Notes: a model not told the origin generated them from the letters alone. A stretch of 43,853 nt of DNA from Chloroflexota bacterium (GCA_013204545.1 JABMNN010000081.1:1-43853); one strand, 5' to 3'. Numbered from the stretch's first letter, positions 17,831 through 26,378 are shown. Made by a program: numbers and translations.

Positions 17831-17866
17831 GGAGAGTTCAGGACTCGAATGAATCCTGAACTCTTC
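17831..17866 (-). terminator. Hairpin terminator after the lipoprotein gene
   Basis: AGAGTTCAGGA/TCCTGAACTCT, an 11-bp perfect stem extended by a G-U and a G-C pair, with a 10-base loop, 28 bases past the stop at 17894. No clear T-tract. Confidence 0.6.
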
Positions 17867-17893
17867 ACTGACTGATATCTATCTACCGAATGA

Positions 17894-19027
17894 CTAACCG
17901 CCAAGCAAGGTTGCGATATCGACTTTGCACGTTGTAAGTGCGGCAAACAAACTCAGGTCGGGTGCTCCACCAGCCAGTAGGGTGGCAATTTGGTCTTCAC
18001 CAATTGCAGTAGTTAGGCAGATGATCTGTTCTTCCGTGAACGGAAGTTCAATAGCCTGTAGATCACTGGGTAGTTCGATTACTGCGGTAGGTAGTACTGC
18101 CGGATCGATTAGCGCACCTAGATCAACTGGTAGTTCTGAGCCACCAAGTAGGTCTTCAAGCTGAATTCCGCATTTTGAGAGCGAGCTCAGTAGCGAACTG
18201 ATGTCTGAGAGATCAGGTTGGGTGGCGGTAGGGTCGAGCAGAGTTAGTCCGTTCTCGCCTAGCTCGCTGAGTACACAACCCACCTGATCGGCTGTCAGGC
18301 CGAGATCACCGAATTCTGAATCATCAACCGCTCCGCATTCGATCATCAACGGGAGCAGATCGCCAAGTGCAGCGAAATCGATGGCATCAGCAGAAGCAAG
18401 TCCCATCATGTCAGCGAGACCGGTAGGCCCAACACCGTTCACCACACATTCGAGAGAATCGATGCCGCCTAGGTCGCCGAATCCATATGTCGATGTACTT
18501 TCAGAAACAGCAGCTCTTTCTTCAGAGTTCAGACAAAAGATGCCTTTTAGAGAGCTGATTACAACGTCCGCTGCTGGCTCCTCGAGGAAGATGCCTGCTG
18601 CCGACATTCCGCCGATCTGCTCGCCGATACAGACGATGGTGTCATCGCTCAACGTGCCAGCTTCTCGTGAAATTTGACCGATAAACACAGCCCGGACCGT
18701 CTCGTCACTCAAGCAGTTATCGAGTGCCTCTGCTTCGGAGGTTGTGAGGCGTTCATTACCCAGATTAGATTCGAGCATTGCCAGCACTCGTTCACGACCG
18801 CCAAGCGTATCAGCGGCACACGATGCCTCGTCAGCCGGTAGTGCATTGAAGAATCCAACTGGATCAGCAACAGGATCGATTTCGATCAGTACAACAGGAA
18901 CTGGAGTCGCAGTTGCAGTCGGTGGAATCGGAGTCGCCACCGGCTTGACAGTTCCGGTACTGCAAGCGATTGCAGCAGCCATAATGGCTGTTAGTGCTAG
19001 AAATAGGACTGACTTTTGGCGAAACAT
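17894..19027 (-). CDS. Repeat-containing lipoprotein of unknown function
   Basis: Start chosen at ATG 19027, nine bases after TTGGAG; a TTG five codons upstream is less likely. About 377 residues with a signal peptide ending in the lipobox AIAC, a Pro/Thr linker, then four or five degenerate helical repeats of about 50-70 residues, each with a central Cys (e.g. VGCVLSELGENGL, IICLTTAIGEDQIATLL). The repeats suggest an extracellular lipid-anchored scaffold or binding protein. No enzyme motif. A damaged paralogue lies just downstream. Confidence 0.8.
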   Translation of the reverse strand: MFRQKSVLFLALTAIMAAAIACSTGTVKPVATPIPPTATATPVPVVLIEIDPVADPVGFFNALPADEASCAADTLGGRERVLAMLESNLGNERLTTSEAEALDNCLSDETVRAVFIGQISREAGTLSDDTIVCIGEQIGGMSAAGIFLEEPAADVVISSLKGIFCLNSEERAAVSESTSTYGFGDLGGIDSLECVVNGVGPTGLADMMGLASADAIDFAALGDLLPLMIECGAVDDSEFGDLGLTADQVGCVLSELGENGLTLLDPTATQPDLSDISSLLSSLSKCGIQLEDLLGGSELPVDLGALIDPAVLPTAVIELPSDLQAIELPFTEEQIICLTTAIGEDQIATLLAGGAPDLSLFAALTTCKVDIATLLGG

Positions 19028-19203
19028 CTCGGAGTTCTCCAACCCAAAATAGGGAATTGAATCAGGCGCGTTAGTAACGCAAATCGTGCGTTCAAGTACT
19101 TCTAGTTTAGAACCTGATCGTTACCGTTGTATTTCTATAAACAGGTTCTTTAGACCTAAGTTAGGCAGTGAATATATTGGATTCAAACATAGGATCGAGA
19201 GTT

Positions 19204-20439
19204 CTACTCAGGAATCCCTAGCAGTTCTCTCCTGAACAAGCTGAGTGCTGCCATTGCTGCACGCTGTCGATCGGGTCCACCCCTGCCAGCAGATCGAACA
19301 TGGCGTATTCGATCACCGTTAGGGCCTGACACAACGATGTAGGTTTCGCCTCTCCCTAGGTTCTCGGTTCGTTGATCACCTTCTTCGGTGCCATGAACCG
19401 CAATACCGTAGGTGGCACCGGTAGTTTTCTTTATTGCGCGAGCGAGAGCAGCAGCACGTTCTGCGCCATCTGAGAACGGAGGAGTTTCACCTCCAGACCG
19501 AGCGATCTTCTCTAGGGCCTCGTTCGAGTTCACGATAGAACTTTGCAAAAACGCAGAACCGGCTGCTTTTTGAATAGCTGAAGCAACTGAGCCTCCACTG
19601 AGGTCTTCGAAGGTAGCTACTGTGGCATTTTTCTCAGCGATAAGATCACCAACAACTGATTCGATCGTTTCATCGTCGACCGCAAAAATATTGTCGCCGA
19701 GAAGTTTTCGTACTGCGATATCAACTACATCTATAAGCGAGTTCGCTTCATTGATATTCTCAGCCAGAGCGGCGATTCGTACGTCCACTTGGCCGGGATA
19801 CGCTAGAACGCCAACGGTTGGGTTCTGGGAATTGGCTATTAGATGGCCGATTCGGTCATCAACCGCACTCTCTCCGATGTCGGCGACCTTCAATACTCGG
19901 TAGTGAATCATCTGAGTGAGGCCGTACTTTTGACGCAGGTATGGGATGACTTCGTTTTCTACCAGCCACTTCATTTCGAACGGCACCCCTGGGAGGCTGA
20001 TCGTGACGCCTCGTTCGGTTTCCACGATAAATGCGGGAGCTGTTCCGTTAGGGTTTTTGACGACGATTGCACCGCTTGGTATTTGTGCCTGACGTTCGTT
20101 GTTCTTTGTGAGGATAAAACCGCGCTTTTGGAATCGCTCGCGAAGCTCTTCTAGAGATTCAGGATCGGTGACTACTTCGCGCCCTGTGACTTTTGCGATC
20201 GCTTCGCGGGTGAGATCGTCTTGAGTCGGGCCGATACCACCGCCAGTGATCACAACGTCAGATCGGTCGAGAGCCCTGTCGAGAATGTCGACCATGCGAT
20301 CAAGGTTGTCGCCAACGGTCGTTTTGTAGAACAGATTTACTCCGCTCTCGGCTAATCGTTGCGCAATCCACGAAGCATTTGTATCGACGATTTGACCGAG
20401 TAGCAGTTCAGAGCCGATTGAGACGATTTCTGCGTTCAT
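19204..20439 (-). CDS. cinA: CinA-family protein with degenerate NMN-deamidase domain
   Basis: 411 residues. The N-terminal MoCF-like domain is intact (EIVSIGSELLLGQIVDTNA; DVVITGGGIGPTQDDLTREA; ISLPGVPFEMKWL), as in CinA ADP-ribose pyrophosphatases. The C-terminal PncC-type domain is altered. The usual ESCTGG reads EDLSGG, replacing the catalytic Ser, and the downstream YSN..K reads NSNEAL, losing both Tyr and Lys. Deamidase activity is therefore unlikely (inference). It is divergent from a gene with tandem SOS-type boxes, consistent with the family's damage/competence links. Confidence 0.92.
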   Translation of the reverse strand: MNAEIVSIGSELLLGQIVDTNASWIAQRLAESGVNLFYKTTVGDNLDRMVDILDRALDRSDVVITGGGIGPTQDDLTREAIAKVTGREVVTDPESLEELRERFQKRGFILTKNNERQAQIPSGAIVVKNPNGTAPAFIVETERGVTISLPGVPFEMKWLVENEVIPYLRQKYGLTQMIHYRVLKVADIGESAVDDRIGHLIANSQNPTVGVLAYPGQVDVRIAALAENINEANSLIDVVDIAVRKLLGDNIFAVDDETIESVVGDLIAEKNATVATFEDLSGGSVASAIQKAAGSAFLQSSIVNSNEALEKIARSGGETPPFSDGAERAAALARAIKKTTGATYGIAVHGTEEGDQRTENLGRGETYIVVSGPNGDRIRHVRSAGRGGPDRQRAAMAALSLFRRELLGIPE

Positions 20440-20576
20440 ATGAAAATTGTGATCCTACCGGAGCTTGTTTTTAGCTGAGGTCAATCGAACTCACTGCTTG
20501 GTGCAGGACTCAAAGTAGTTCCTAATACGGTGACGGTCAATAAACGTAAATGGCAATTCGGGAGTGCCATACCACT

Positions 20577-20618
20577 TGACTTAATTAGAACAAATGTTCG
20601 ATACTAGAACAATCGTTC
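20577..20618 (+). promoter_or_regulatory. Promoter with two LexA (SOS) boxes
   Basis: TTGACT (20577-20582), a 17-bp spacer and GATACT (20600-20605) form a plausible housekeeping promoter. GAAC-AAAT-GTTC (20588-20599) lies in the spacer and GAAC-AATC-GTTC (20607-20618, extended palindrome TAGAACAATCGTTCTA) just past the -10. Both match the Gram-positive-type LexA box GAAC-N4-GTTC. Centres are 19 bp apart, so bound repressor would cover the whole promoter. Confidence 0.75.
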
Positions 20619-20657
20619 TAATACATGAGGGCGAACGCTAGTTCTGAAGAGGTCAAG

Positions 20658-21380
20658 ATGAGTCCGATAGCCACCGCAATTTCTACACTAGGAAGTGTTC
20701 TGGATTTTACAGGCTCGGTAGGTTCTGGTTCAGTTTCGCCGTTGACGATTGCATCGGGTTTAGCTGAGTTGGCATTAAGTGACGATCGCAATACTACATG
20801 GACGCAGATTGTTGAGAGCGTGACTAACCGTTCTGATAGTAGTGAATCGAAGATCATCACAGTTGATCTTGCTAAAGGCGAAAGCGTCCAAAATTTTTCG
20901 ACCCGACTTCGTATGCTCCTGTTGTTCATGAATCGTGATATAGGTTCGATTTCCGCAACGGTTTCACCTTCTTTCAAGGACGATACCTACCCGGCGATGC
21001 TTGCTCTTGTGAAGGGTTTTCAGAGTTCTGGTGCGAGCGAGGATTGGCGCCCAGATGGTCCTCGATCTATTCGTATGGGCAACGCGAGGCATTTGTTTGT
21101 GAGCGTCGATATGCCGGTTGTAGATCGAAGCCAATCTCCCGACACGCTTGTCGAAATCGTTGCTGCACACAAAATCAGTAGCTCTTGGTACGACCAGCAT
21201 GTGAGCCCTCGAGTTTCATCGCATGGGCTAACCACTGTGATGTTCGGAGTTCCGAACAGCCCGGGTTCTGAATACGCGAATTCGATCTTCAAAAGAGAAC
21301 GCACAAAGAACGCGTTGGGACGATCAAGTGGTATTCATTTTTCACGTCAATTGAATTGGTCCGCTCCGGCGGCTGTCTGA
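20658..21380 (+). CDS. Unknown protein, predicted SOS-regulated
   Basis: 240 residues from ATG 20658, chosen because AGAGGTCAAG precedes it; an ATG at 20625 lies closer to the operators and lacks a ribosome-binding site. Soluble alpha/beta composition with no membrane segment, Cys or recognisable catalytic motif. Distinctive stretches are RHLFVSVDMPVVDRS and LTTVMFGVPNSPGSEYANSIF. I do not recognise the family. The double LexA-box promoter and the HTH gene 52 bases downstream suggest a damage-inducible two-gene unit. Confidence 0.75.
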   Translation: MSPIATAISTLGSVLDFTGSVGSGSVSPLTIASGLAELALSDDRNTTWTQIVESVTNRSDSSESKIITVDLAKGESVQNFSTRLRMLLLFMNRDIGSISATVSPSFKDDTYPAMLALVKGFQSSGASEDWRPDGPRSIRMGNARHLFVSVDMPVVDRSQSPDTLVEIVAAHKISSSWYDQHVSPRVSSHGLTTVMFGVPNSPGSEYANSIFKRERTKNALGRSSGIHFSRQLNWSAPAAV

Positions 21381-21432
21381 GGTCGCTCCTCTTACTAAGT
21401 ACATAATTTCGATCTGTTCGGAGGTTCCTTTC

Positions 21433-21885
21433 ATGGTGATGACACTTGGTCCTGTAAACCCGTTTGATTTTGGTAATTCAGAGTTTTTACCATCTGTTAG
21501 GTCCGACACGCTGCCTGAAAACACTCGTTACAAAGACGATGGTTGTGATGCTTCACCAAGCTGCCTCGATTGCCCATTGGCACTATGCAAGTACGATGAT
21601 CCCAGCTGGTTACAGAGTGAGAGTCGTAGGACTCGTGACGATGAAATCTTCCGATTACGGGAAGAGAGAGTTTCGGTTGCTGAGATATCAGATCGATTCG
21701 GAATTAGTACTCGAACTGTTCACCGTATCGTTCAGCGTGGTGGCGCTGCTGCTGTAACAGTGGCTGAAGCGGACGAAGGCCCAGTTATTTCGCTTAGTGA
21801 ACTTGCAGAACGTTCTTTGTTCCGTGAGCGAACACCATTTCCTAAACTGATACTCGGCAGGTCTAGTAAATTCGGAATGAACTAG
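21433..21885 (+). CDS. Cys4 helix-turn-helix protein
   Basis: 150 residues; strong ribosome-binding site GGAGGT before ATG. A four-cysteine cluster CDASPSCLDCPLALC (spacing C-x5-C-x2-C-x4-C, about 37-51) could bind zinc or an iron-sulfur cluster. It is followed by a helix-turn-helix (DEIFRLREERVSVAEISDRF, GISTRTVHRIVQRG; about 70-105). Probably a DNA-binding regulator, perhaps redox- or metal-sensing. Likely co-transcribed with the SOS-boxed gene upstream, so it may tie damage induction to a second response (inference). Confidence 0.75.
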   Translation: MVMTLGPVNPFDFGNSEFLPSVRSDTLPENTRYKDDGCDASPSCLDCPLALCKYDDPSWLQSESRRTRDDEIFRLREERVSVAEISDRFGISTRTVHRIVQRGGAAAVTVAEADEGPVISLSELAERSLFRERTPFPKLILGRSSKFGMN

Positions 21886-23043
21886 GTTGAGTCGGCATGT
21901 GCGATGAGTTCGTGCACTTCGGCAGTTAGACTGTCGGCATGACCTTAGGATCTAAATTTTCTAATCTTCCAGAACGCCCGCAACTACGCCCTGTCGAAGT
22001 AAGTCGCGTTACCCATGAGGGGAACGACTTCTTCTTACTAAGAGACCTGCGTCAACTGAGTGAGCAAACTCTGCTTGTTCCGGCTCCGCTTGGTGCCTAT
22101 CTCCAGAACGTTGACGGAACTAAGACTGTTAATGAGATTGTTGAATCGGCTCTGAGTGCAGGGGCTCAACCTGTGCCTTACGAATTACTGGACGATCTTT
22201 TAACTCGACTCGACGAAATGTTGTTGCTTTCAAACGGCGCATACTCAGTTGAGATGGAGCGACGCCTCGACGAATACCGGAGTGAACCAGTTCGAAAACC
22301 TGCGCTGGCTGATCTCGCATATCCGGGCAATGCAGATGATCTTCGTGTTTACCTCGATGGATTTGCCTTCCCTTATGTTAGCGGTGGTAGCGATATATGT
22401 TCTCCCAGTGAAACAGAACTCAAGGCGGTTATATCGCCGCATATAGATTTCGAACGAGGTGGCGATTCATACGGGATGATCTGGGAGGAAGTGCGCAGTC
22501 AACTCCAAGACGTCGAGTTGTTCGTAGTATTCGGAACAGATCACAACGGCGATGGTCCTCGACTCACACTTACCAATTCGAGCTACGGATCACCACTGGG
22601 ATTTCTTGAAACCGATGAGGGACTCGTCGACGAACTTGCGAGAATTCTTGCAACCGATGAGACGGTTGAGGATCACCCATTTGCTGATGAATTCAACCAC
22701 GTCAACGAACATTCGATTGAACTCGCAAGCGTGTGGTTACATCGAGTCGTAGGTGGATCGAACGCCAAAATGCTGCCGATACTTTGCGGATCGATGGGGC
22801 GATTGCTGGTCGACGGCGCACCGAATGTCGAAGCACACCCGCAAATCAGGCGATCGATCGAACGACTCAAAGCGGAAGCTACTCAGCGCCGCACGGTTTT
22901 CATTGCAGCTGCCGATCTTGCACACGTTGGACCAGCGTTTGGTGATTCGGAGTCGATGCCAACAGAGTCGGCGCACAGAAAACGTGTCAAAACCGATGAT
23001 GAACGTTTACTTGAATCGATTGTTCAGGGCGACCGAAAGCGCT

Positions 23044-23051
23044 TTTTAGAA
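23044..23051. repeat. Target-site duplication, left (TTTTAGAA)
   Basis: 8-bp direct repeat bordering the insertion element, identical to 26169-26176. Eight bases is the target-duplication length known for the IS1595 family. Confidence 0.93.
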
Positions 23052-23075
23052 CATGGGTATCCGTTTGACTACAGT
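23052..23075 (+). repeat. Terminal inverted repeat, left
   Basis: 24 bases starting CATGGGTATCCG and ending CTACAGT. It matches the right end with mismatches only at positions 13, 16 and 17. It supplies the last codons and stop of the truncated MEMO frame. Confidence 0.93.
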
Positions 23076-23117
23076 GAGCACAAGCTGTAGCGTACTCCGT
23101 CAAAGGAGTGTGTCTGT

Positions 23118-23657
23118 ATGGAACCTTGTATATGGGTCACCGCCATTTTTATGGCTTTTGTGGCTAATGAGTTGCGTGCTTTTGCTGCGGTACAAAAGAA
23201 TGGCCCTATGCCCCAGTTCAGTCTTGTTTTCTGGGGGTTTTTCATGTTTGGTCTAAAGTGTCATTCGTGGCCTATCAAAGTTATCTTACGAGAGCCGGTA
23301 CTGCGCCCTGAACATCGTTCAGCGCACAGATATCTTGATGAGTTGGCAGTCACCCTAAAACTCTGCCCGCGTTTAGGTCGCTCTGTCACGGTAGGGCGCG
23401 CTAGATTAGTACCTATAGACGCTTTCGGGCATACAGGCCCCGACACCCTCGTATTTGAACCTTCGGAACCCGAGTACGGCTCACAGAGCGAGGATGAGTG
23501 GATACGGGATCAAAAACTAGAAAACATCACGGTACGTCGCCTCAAATTTCAAGTGTGGCCCGACAGAGATACTTATCCACAAGCCCGCGTGGAGATAGAG
23601 GCCGAAGGTAGGTGGTGTCGTGCCGAGATTAGTCTGCATCGAGTTAAGGAAGAGTAG
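23118..23657 (+). CDS. Unknown IS-borne protein with N-terminal membrane segments (179 aa)
   Basis: First gene inside the element, 66 bp from its left end; AAAGGAG lies about 10 bases before the ATG. The first ~50 residues are hydrophobic with aromatic-rich segments (ITAIFMAF-type helix, then SLVFWGFFMFGL), suggesting two membrane passes. The rest is a soluble beta-rich domain (RLGRSVTVGRARLVPIDAFG; QVWPDRDTYPQARVEIEAEG). The stop is two bases before the transposase ATG, so they are translated together. No family recognised; possibly an accessory or regulatory factor. Confidence 0.7.
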   Translation: MEPCIWVTAIFMAFVANELRAFAAVQKNGPMPQFSLVFWGFFMFGLKCHSWPIKVILREPVLRPEHRSAHRYLDELAVTLKLCPRLGRSVTVGRARLVPIDAFGHTGPDTLVFEPSEPEYGSQSEDEWIRDQKLENITVRRLKFQVWPDRDTYPQARVEIEAEGRWCRAEISLHRVKEE

Positions 23658-23659
23658 TA

Positions 23660-24607
23660 ATGACTAAGCACGAATTCCCACGTTCATTCCCAGCCTTCGC
23701 TCGCAAGTTCTCGAATGAAGAGGACTGTTTCAACTACATTATCGATGTGCGATGGCCGGACGGATTCATATGCTCCAAATGTGGGCACGATCAAGCGTAT
23801 GGGCGCATGGGTCTCTGGTCGCTCCAATGCAAGCGATGCGACAAGATTCACTCGGCTACCGCCGGGACGGTAATGCACCGTACTCGCCAGCCTCTCTGTA
23901 CGTGGCTTTGGGCGGCCTACCTCGTAGTCACAGACAAACGGGGGATATCAGCACTTGGACTACAGAACCAGCTTGGGATCAACCGCTATGAAACAGCGTT
24001 CAACATGCTCCACAAATTCAGGGCGGCCATGGTTGATCCTGAGCGTGCTCCGCTGTACGGAACTGTGGAAGTAGACGAGACGTTCATCGGTGGGCCGAAG
24101 CCGGGTAAGCGCGGACGCGGCGCAGCGGGCAAAGCCATAGTGGTCGGAGCTGTAGAAGTGCGGAACAAGAGGCCTCAACGTGTGAGATTTCAGGTAATAC
24201 CTTCAGCAAATCGTAACCAACTTCTCGACTTCGTAAAAGGCACGATAGAGCCCGGATCAACAATAGTGACAGACGCTTTTAGTGCTTACGACATCCTACC
24301 TTCGATTGGCTACGGGCACGAGGTCTATTCACCATCCAGAGGTGACGATCCAGATATTGTGCTCCCTCATTTACACACGGCCTTCTCTAACCTGAAGACT
24401 TGGTTGATGGGCACACATCACGGCGGTGTGAGTAAGAAGCATCTACAGGCATACCTGAACGAATTCGTCTTCCGGTACAACCGCCGAGGGAACTTACAAC
24501 AGGCCGTTCAGACTCTACTCGGGCTCACCTCAAAGGTGGATGGACCGACGTACAGAGGGTTATATGAAGGCACATTTGAACACAAGAATCCGGTATCAAA
24601 ATCATGA
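23660..24607 (+). CDS. IS1595-family transposase
   Basis: 315 residues, full length. An N-terminal zinc ribbon (Cys38, Cys41, Cys57, Cys60 in ICSKC and QCKRC) precedes the DDE domain: Asp139 in VEVDETFIGG, Asp205 in IVTDAFSAYD, and Glu268 in YLNEFVFRYNRR. These are the hallmarks of the IS1595 (ISXO2-like) family; HTAFSNLKTWLMGTHHG is also typical. No frameshift or stop, so the element may still be mobile. The stop overlaps the methyltransferase start as ATGA, implying translational coupling. Confidence 0.96.
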   Translation: MTKHEFPRSFPAFARKFSNEEDCFNYIIDVRWPDGFICSKCGHDQAYGRMGLWSLQCKRCDKIHSATAGTVMHRTRQPLCTWLWAAYLVVTDKRGISALGLQNQLGINRYETAFNMLHKFRAAMVDPERAPLYGTVEVDETFIGGPKPGKRGRGAAGKAIVVGAVEVRNKRPQRVRFQVIPSANRNQLLDFVKGTIEPGSTIVTDAFSAYDILPSIGYGHEVYSPSRGDDPDIVLPHLHTAFSNLKTWLMGTHHGGVSKKHLQAYLNEFVFRYNRRGNLQQAVQTLLGLTSKVDGPTYRGLYEGTFEHKNPVSKS

Positions 24608-26133
24608 CGCAATCGATTAACTCCGCCATATACACTCCTTCACATTCTAGCGTCCAAACAGCGGTAAATAGGGAAGTTCCAGTGAGCACGTTCTACCATG
24701 GTGATTGCCTATTCGTGATGAATCACGATATTCCCCCAGAGTCGGTTGATTTGATTTATCTCGATCCACCATTTTTCACCGGTAAGGTGCAGAGGGGAAT
24801 GTGGGAGCCGGGTGCGATGGAGATTTCATTTGATGACTCTAAACGCTTCTGGGGAGAGAAGAGGGAGGCAATGCGATAGAGTGCCCCTAAATGGGTTCAA
24901 ATGATCGCACTAGAGCGTCCAGAGTTTGCGTCGTATCTCTACTACATGATTGAGCGTCTCCGAGCCTGCCATAAGGTGCTCAAACGTACTGGTAGTTTGT
25001 ACCTTCACTGTGACTACAGGGCGGCTCCTTATCTGCGGATGGCGTTGGACGAACAGAGTTTATTTGGAGCGGAAAACTTCCGGTCTGAGATTACATGGCA
25101 GCGCACGAATATCCACAATGACGCTAAGAATTGGTGTGCGGTTACCGACACGATTCTGTACTACGTGAAAGACAGCACTAGCGACTACACGTGGAATCCA
25201 CAGCGGGGCGAACACACAGAAGAGTATCTTAGTAGCAAATATCGTTTCGATGATAACGATGGACGGGGACTATATCGTCTGGACAATATGACTAGCCCTA
25301 GTCCACGACCCCACATGATGTACGAGTGGCGAGGTCATGCATCCCCACCTAAAGGCTGGCGATATGAGCAGGCCACCATGAAGCGGCTCGACTCTGATGG
25401 GCGAATATGGTATCCAGATAGCCTTACTAAACGGCCTCAACTCAAGCGTTACTACCGAGATATCGAAAGACCTCTGAACACTAATATCTGGACTGATATC
25501 AACCCCATCAATAGCCAAGCCAAAGAGCGCGTCGGGTATCCAACCCAGAAGCCCAAAGAGTTGTTGAAAAGGATCATTCTAGCGTCGTCAAAAGAGGGGC
25601 AGGTCGTGCTTGACCCATTCTGTGGGTGTGGTACAGCCATATTTGCGGCTCAAGAGGCGAAGCGCGATTGGATTGGTATTGACATAAACAAGACCGCTTA
25701 TGAGATGACTCGCGGGCGGCACACCCAACTACCACTTGGGATGCAAAGCTCTCTGGCTGAGGCAGGCTACATTCCACGCGATTTGGATGAGCTTGAGCAG
25801 ATGAACGGACAGGCATTTGAAGCGTGGGTCAATGAGTTTTATAGAGCCGAGAAGCCTTTCCCCGACGCCGGAGTAGATGGAATAACTCCCGATGGAATCC
25901 CGATTCAAACAAAGACCTACGAAATTAGATATGACGTTATCGGGCAGCTTTTGACAGACGCTCGACACCATCGTGCTGTTCCACAGCCGTTACGAAAGAT
26001 TCGCCTAGTGTCACGAACTGGGTTTGACGATTCTGCCCGCAGTCGTGCATTCGAGATCGAAACAGCCGAGGAGATTGAGGTCGAATTAGTTACACCCAAA
26101 GACATGCTCTCATTGTTGGGTTCTACACACTAG
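24604..26133 (+). pseudogene. DNA methyltransferase fused to Mrr-like nuclease, in-frame TAG
   Basis: 510 codons in one frame, interrupted only by TAG at 24877-24879 (codon 92). Before it: DLIYLDPPFFTG, motif IV of N4/N6 amino-methyltransferases. After it: LKRTGSLYLHCDYRAAPYL and, near the end of the methylase, VLDPFCGCGTAIFAA, the SAM-binding motif. Motif IV before motif I makes it beta class. The last ~115 residues (FEAWVNEFYRAEKPFPDAGV then IPIQTK) look like an Mrr-type D...QxK nuclease. Termination at the TAG would separate the catalytic and SAM motifs. Possible nonsense mutation or readthrough. Confidence 0.8.
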
Positions 26134-26144
26134 ATACAGTACCG

Positions 26145-26168
26145 ACTGTAGATAACCGGATACCCATG
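26145..26168 (-). repeat. Terminal inverted repeat, right
   Basis: Reverse complement begins CATGGGTATCCG and ends CTACAGT, 21/24 identical to the left end. It overlaps a palindrome TACAGT-ACCG-ACTGTA at 26135-26150 just after the methyltransferase stop. Confidence 0.93.
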
Positions 26169-26176
26169 TTTTAGAA
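26169..26176. repeat. Target-site duplication, right (TTTTAGAA)
   Basis: Exact copy of 23044-23051. The MEMO reading frame resumes immediately after it in the correct phase. Confidence 0.93.
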
Positions 26177-26347
26177 TTGATCAGAGGCGCCGGAGATCGC
26201 AATAAAATATGTGGGCTTGCGCCGATATACATGACCCTTTGGGCATCGGGTGCTACTGACGGGATCTGGAATGGTTACCAACAGTGTCAGGCCGATGAGG
26301 CCAACACGTCGTTTGTATCGATAGCCGGTGCAGCTCTATACGGGTAG
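26177..26347 (+). pseudogene. MEMO-family gene, severed 3' part
   Basis: 56 codons then TAG, in phase with codon 371 of the 5' part once the element and one duplication are removed. It reads GAGDRNKICGLAPIYMTLW and ends with TSFVSIAGAALYG, the typical MEMO C-terminus including the conserved Cys of the ICG motif. It has no start or ribosome-binding site of its own and is expected to be silent. The parental protein would have been 427 residues. Confidence 0.92.
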
Positions 26348-26378
26348 GGGAACTGAAGGGAATCGGTATAACACGCGA

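Larger units (their letters stand above)
21939..23090 (+). pseudogene. MEMO-family (AmmeMemoRadiSam protein B) gene, 5' part, cut by an IS
   Basis: Codons 1-371 (to 23051) are native; the last 12 codons before the TAG are read from the insertion element. An N-terminal ~130-residue extension resembles a winged-helix/PqqD-like domain, then the MEMO domain starts: LKAVISPHIDFERGG, VVFGTDHNGDGP and HVNEHSIELASVWL hold the conserved His residues. The MEMO Cys motif (ICG) lies in the severed 3' part at 26177. MEMO proteins are related to extradiol-type dioxygenases; the truncated product is probably inactive. Confidence 0.9.
23052..26168 (+). mobile_element. IS1595-family element carrying two passenger genes (3,117 bp)
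   Basis: Bounded by 24-bp terminal inverted repeats beginning CATGGGTATCCG (21 of 24 identical) and an exact 8-bp target duplication TTTTAGAA. It carries, in one direction and almost without gaps, an unknown membrane-type protein, a DDE transposase, and a DNA methyltransferase fused to an Mrr-like nuclease domain that contains one TAG. The methyltransferase stop lies 35 bp inside the right end, so it belongs to the element. Removal rebuilds an intact MEMO gene, which proves the borders. The perfect duplication argues for a recent insertion. Confidence 0.95.

Noticed and set aside
23055..26165. Element ends placed at GGG/CCC three bases further in
   Set aside because: That choice leaves no direct repeat; only ends at 23052 and 26168 give the exact 8-bp duplication and restore the MEMO frame.
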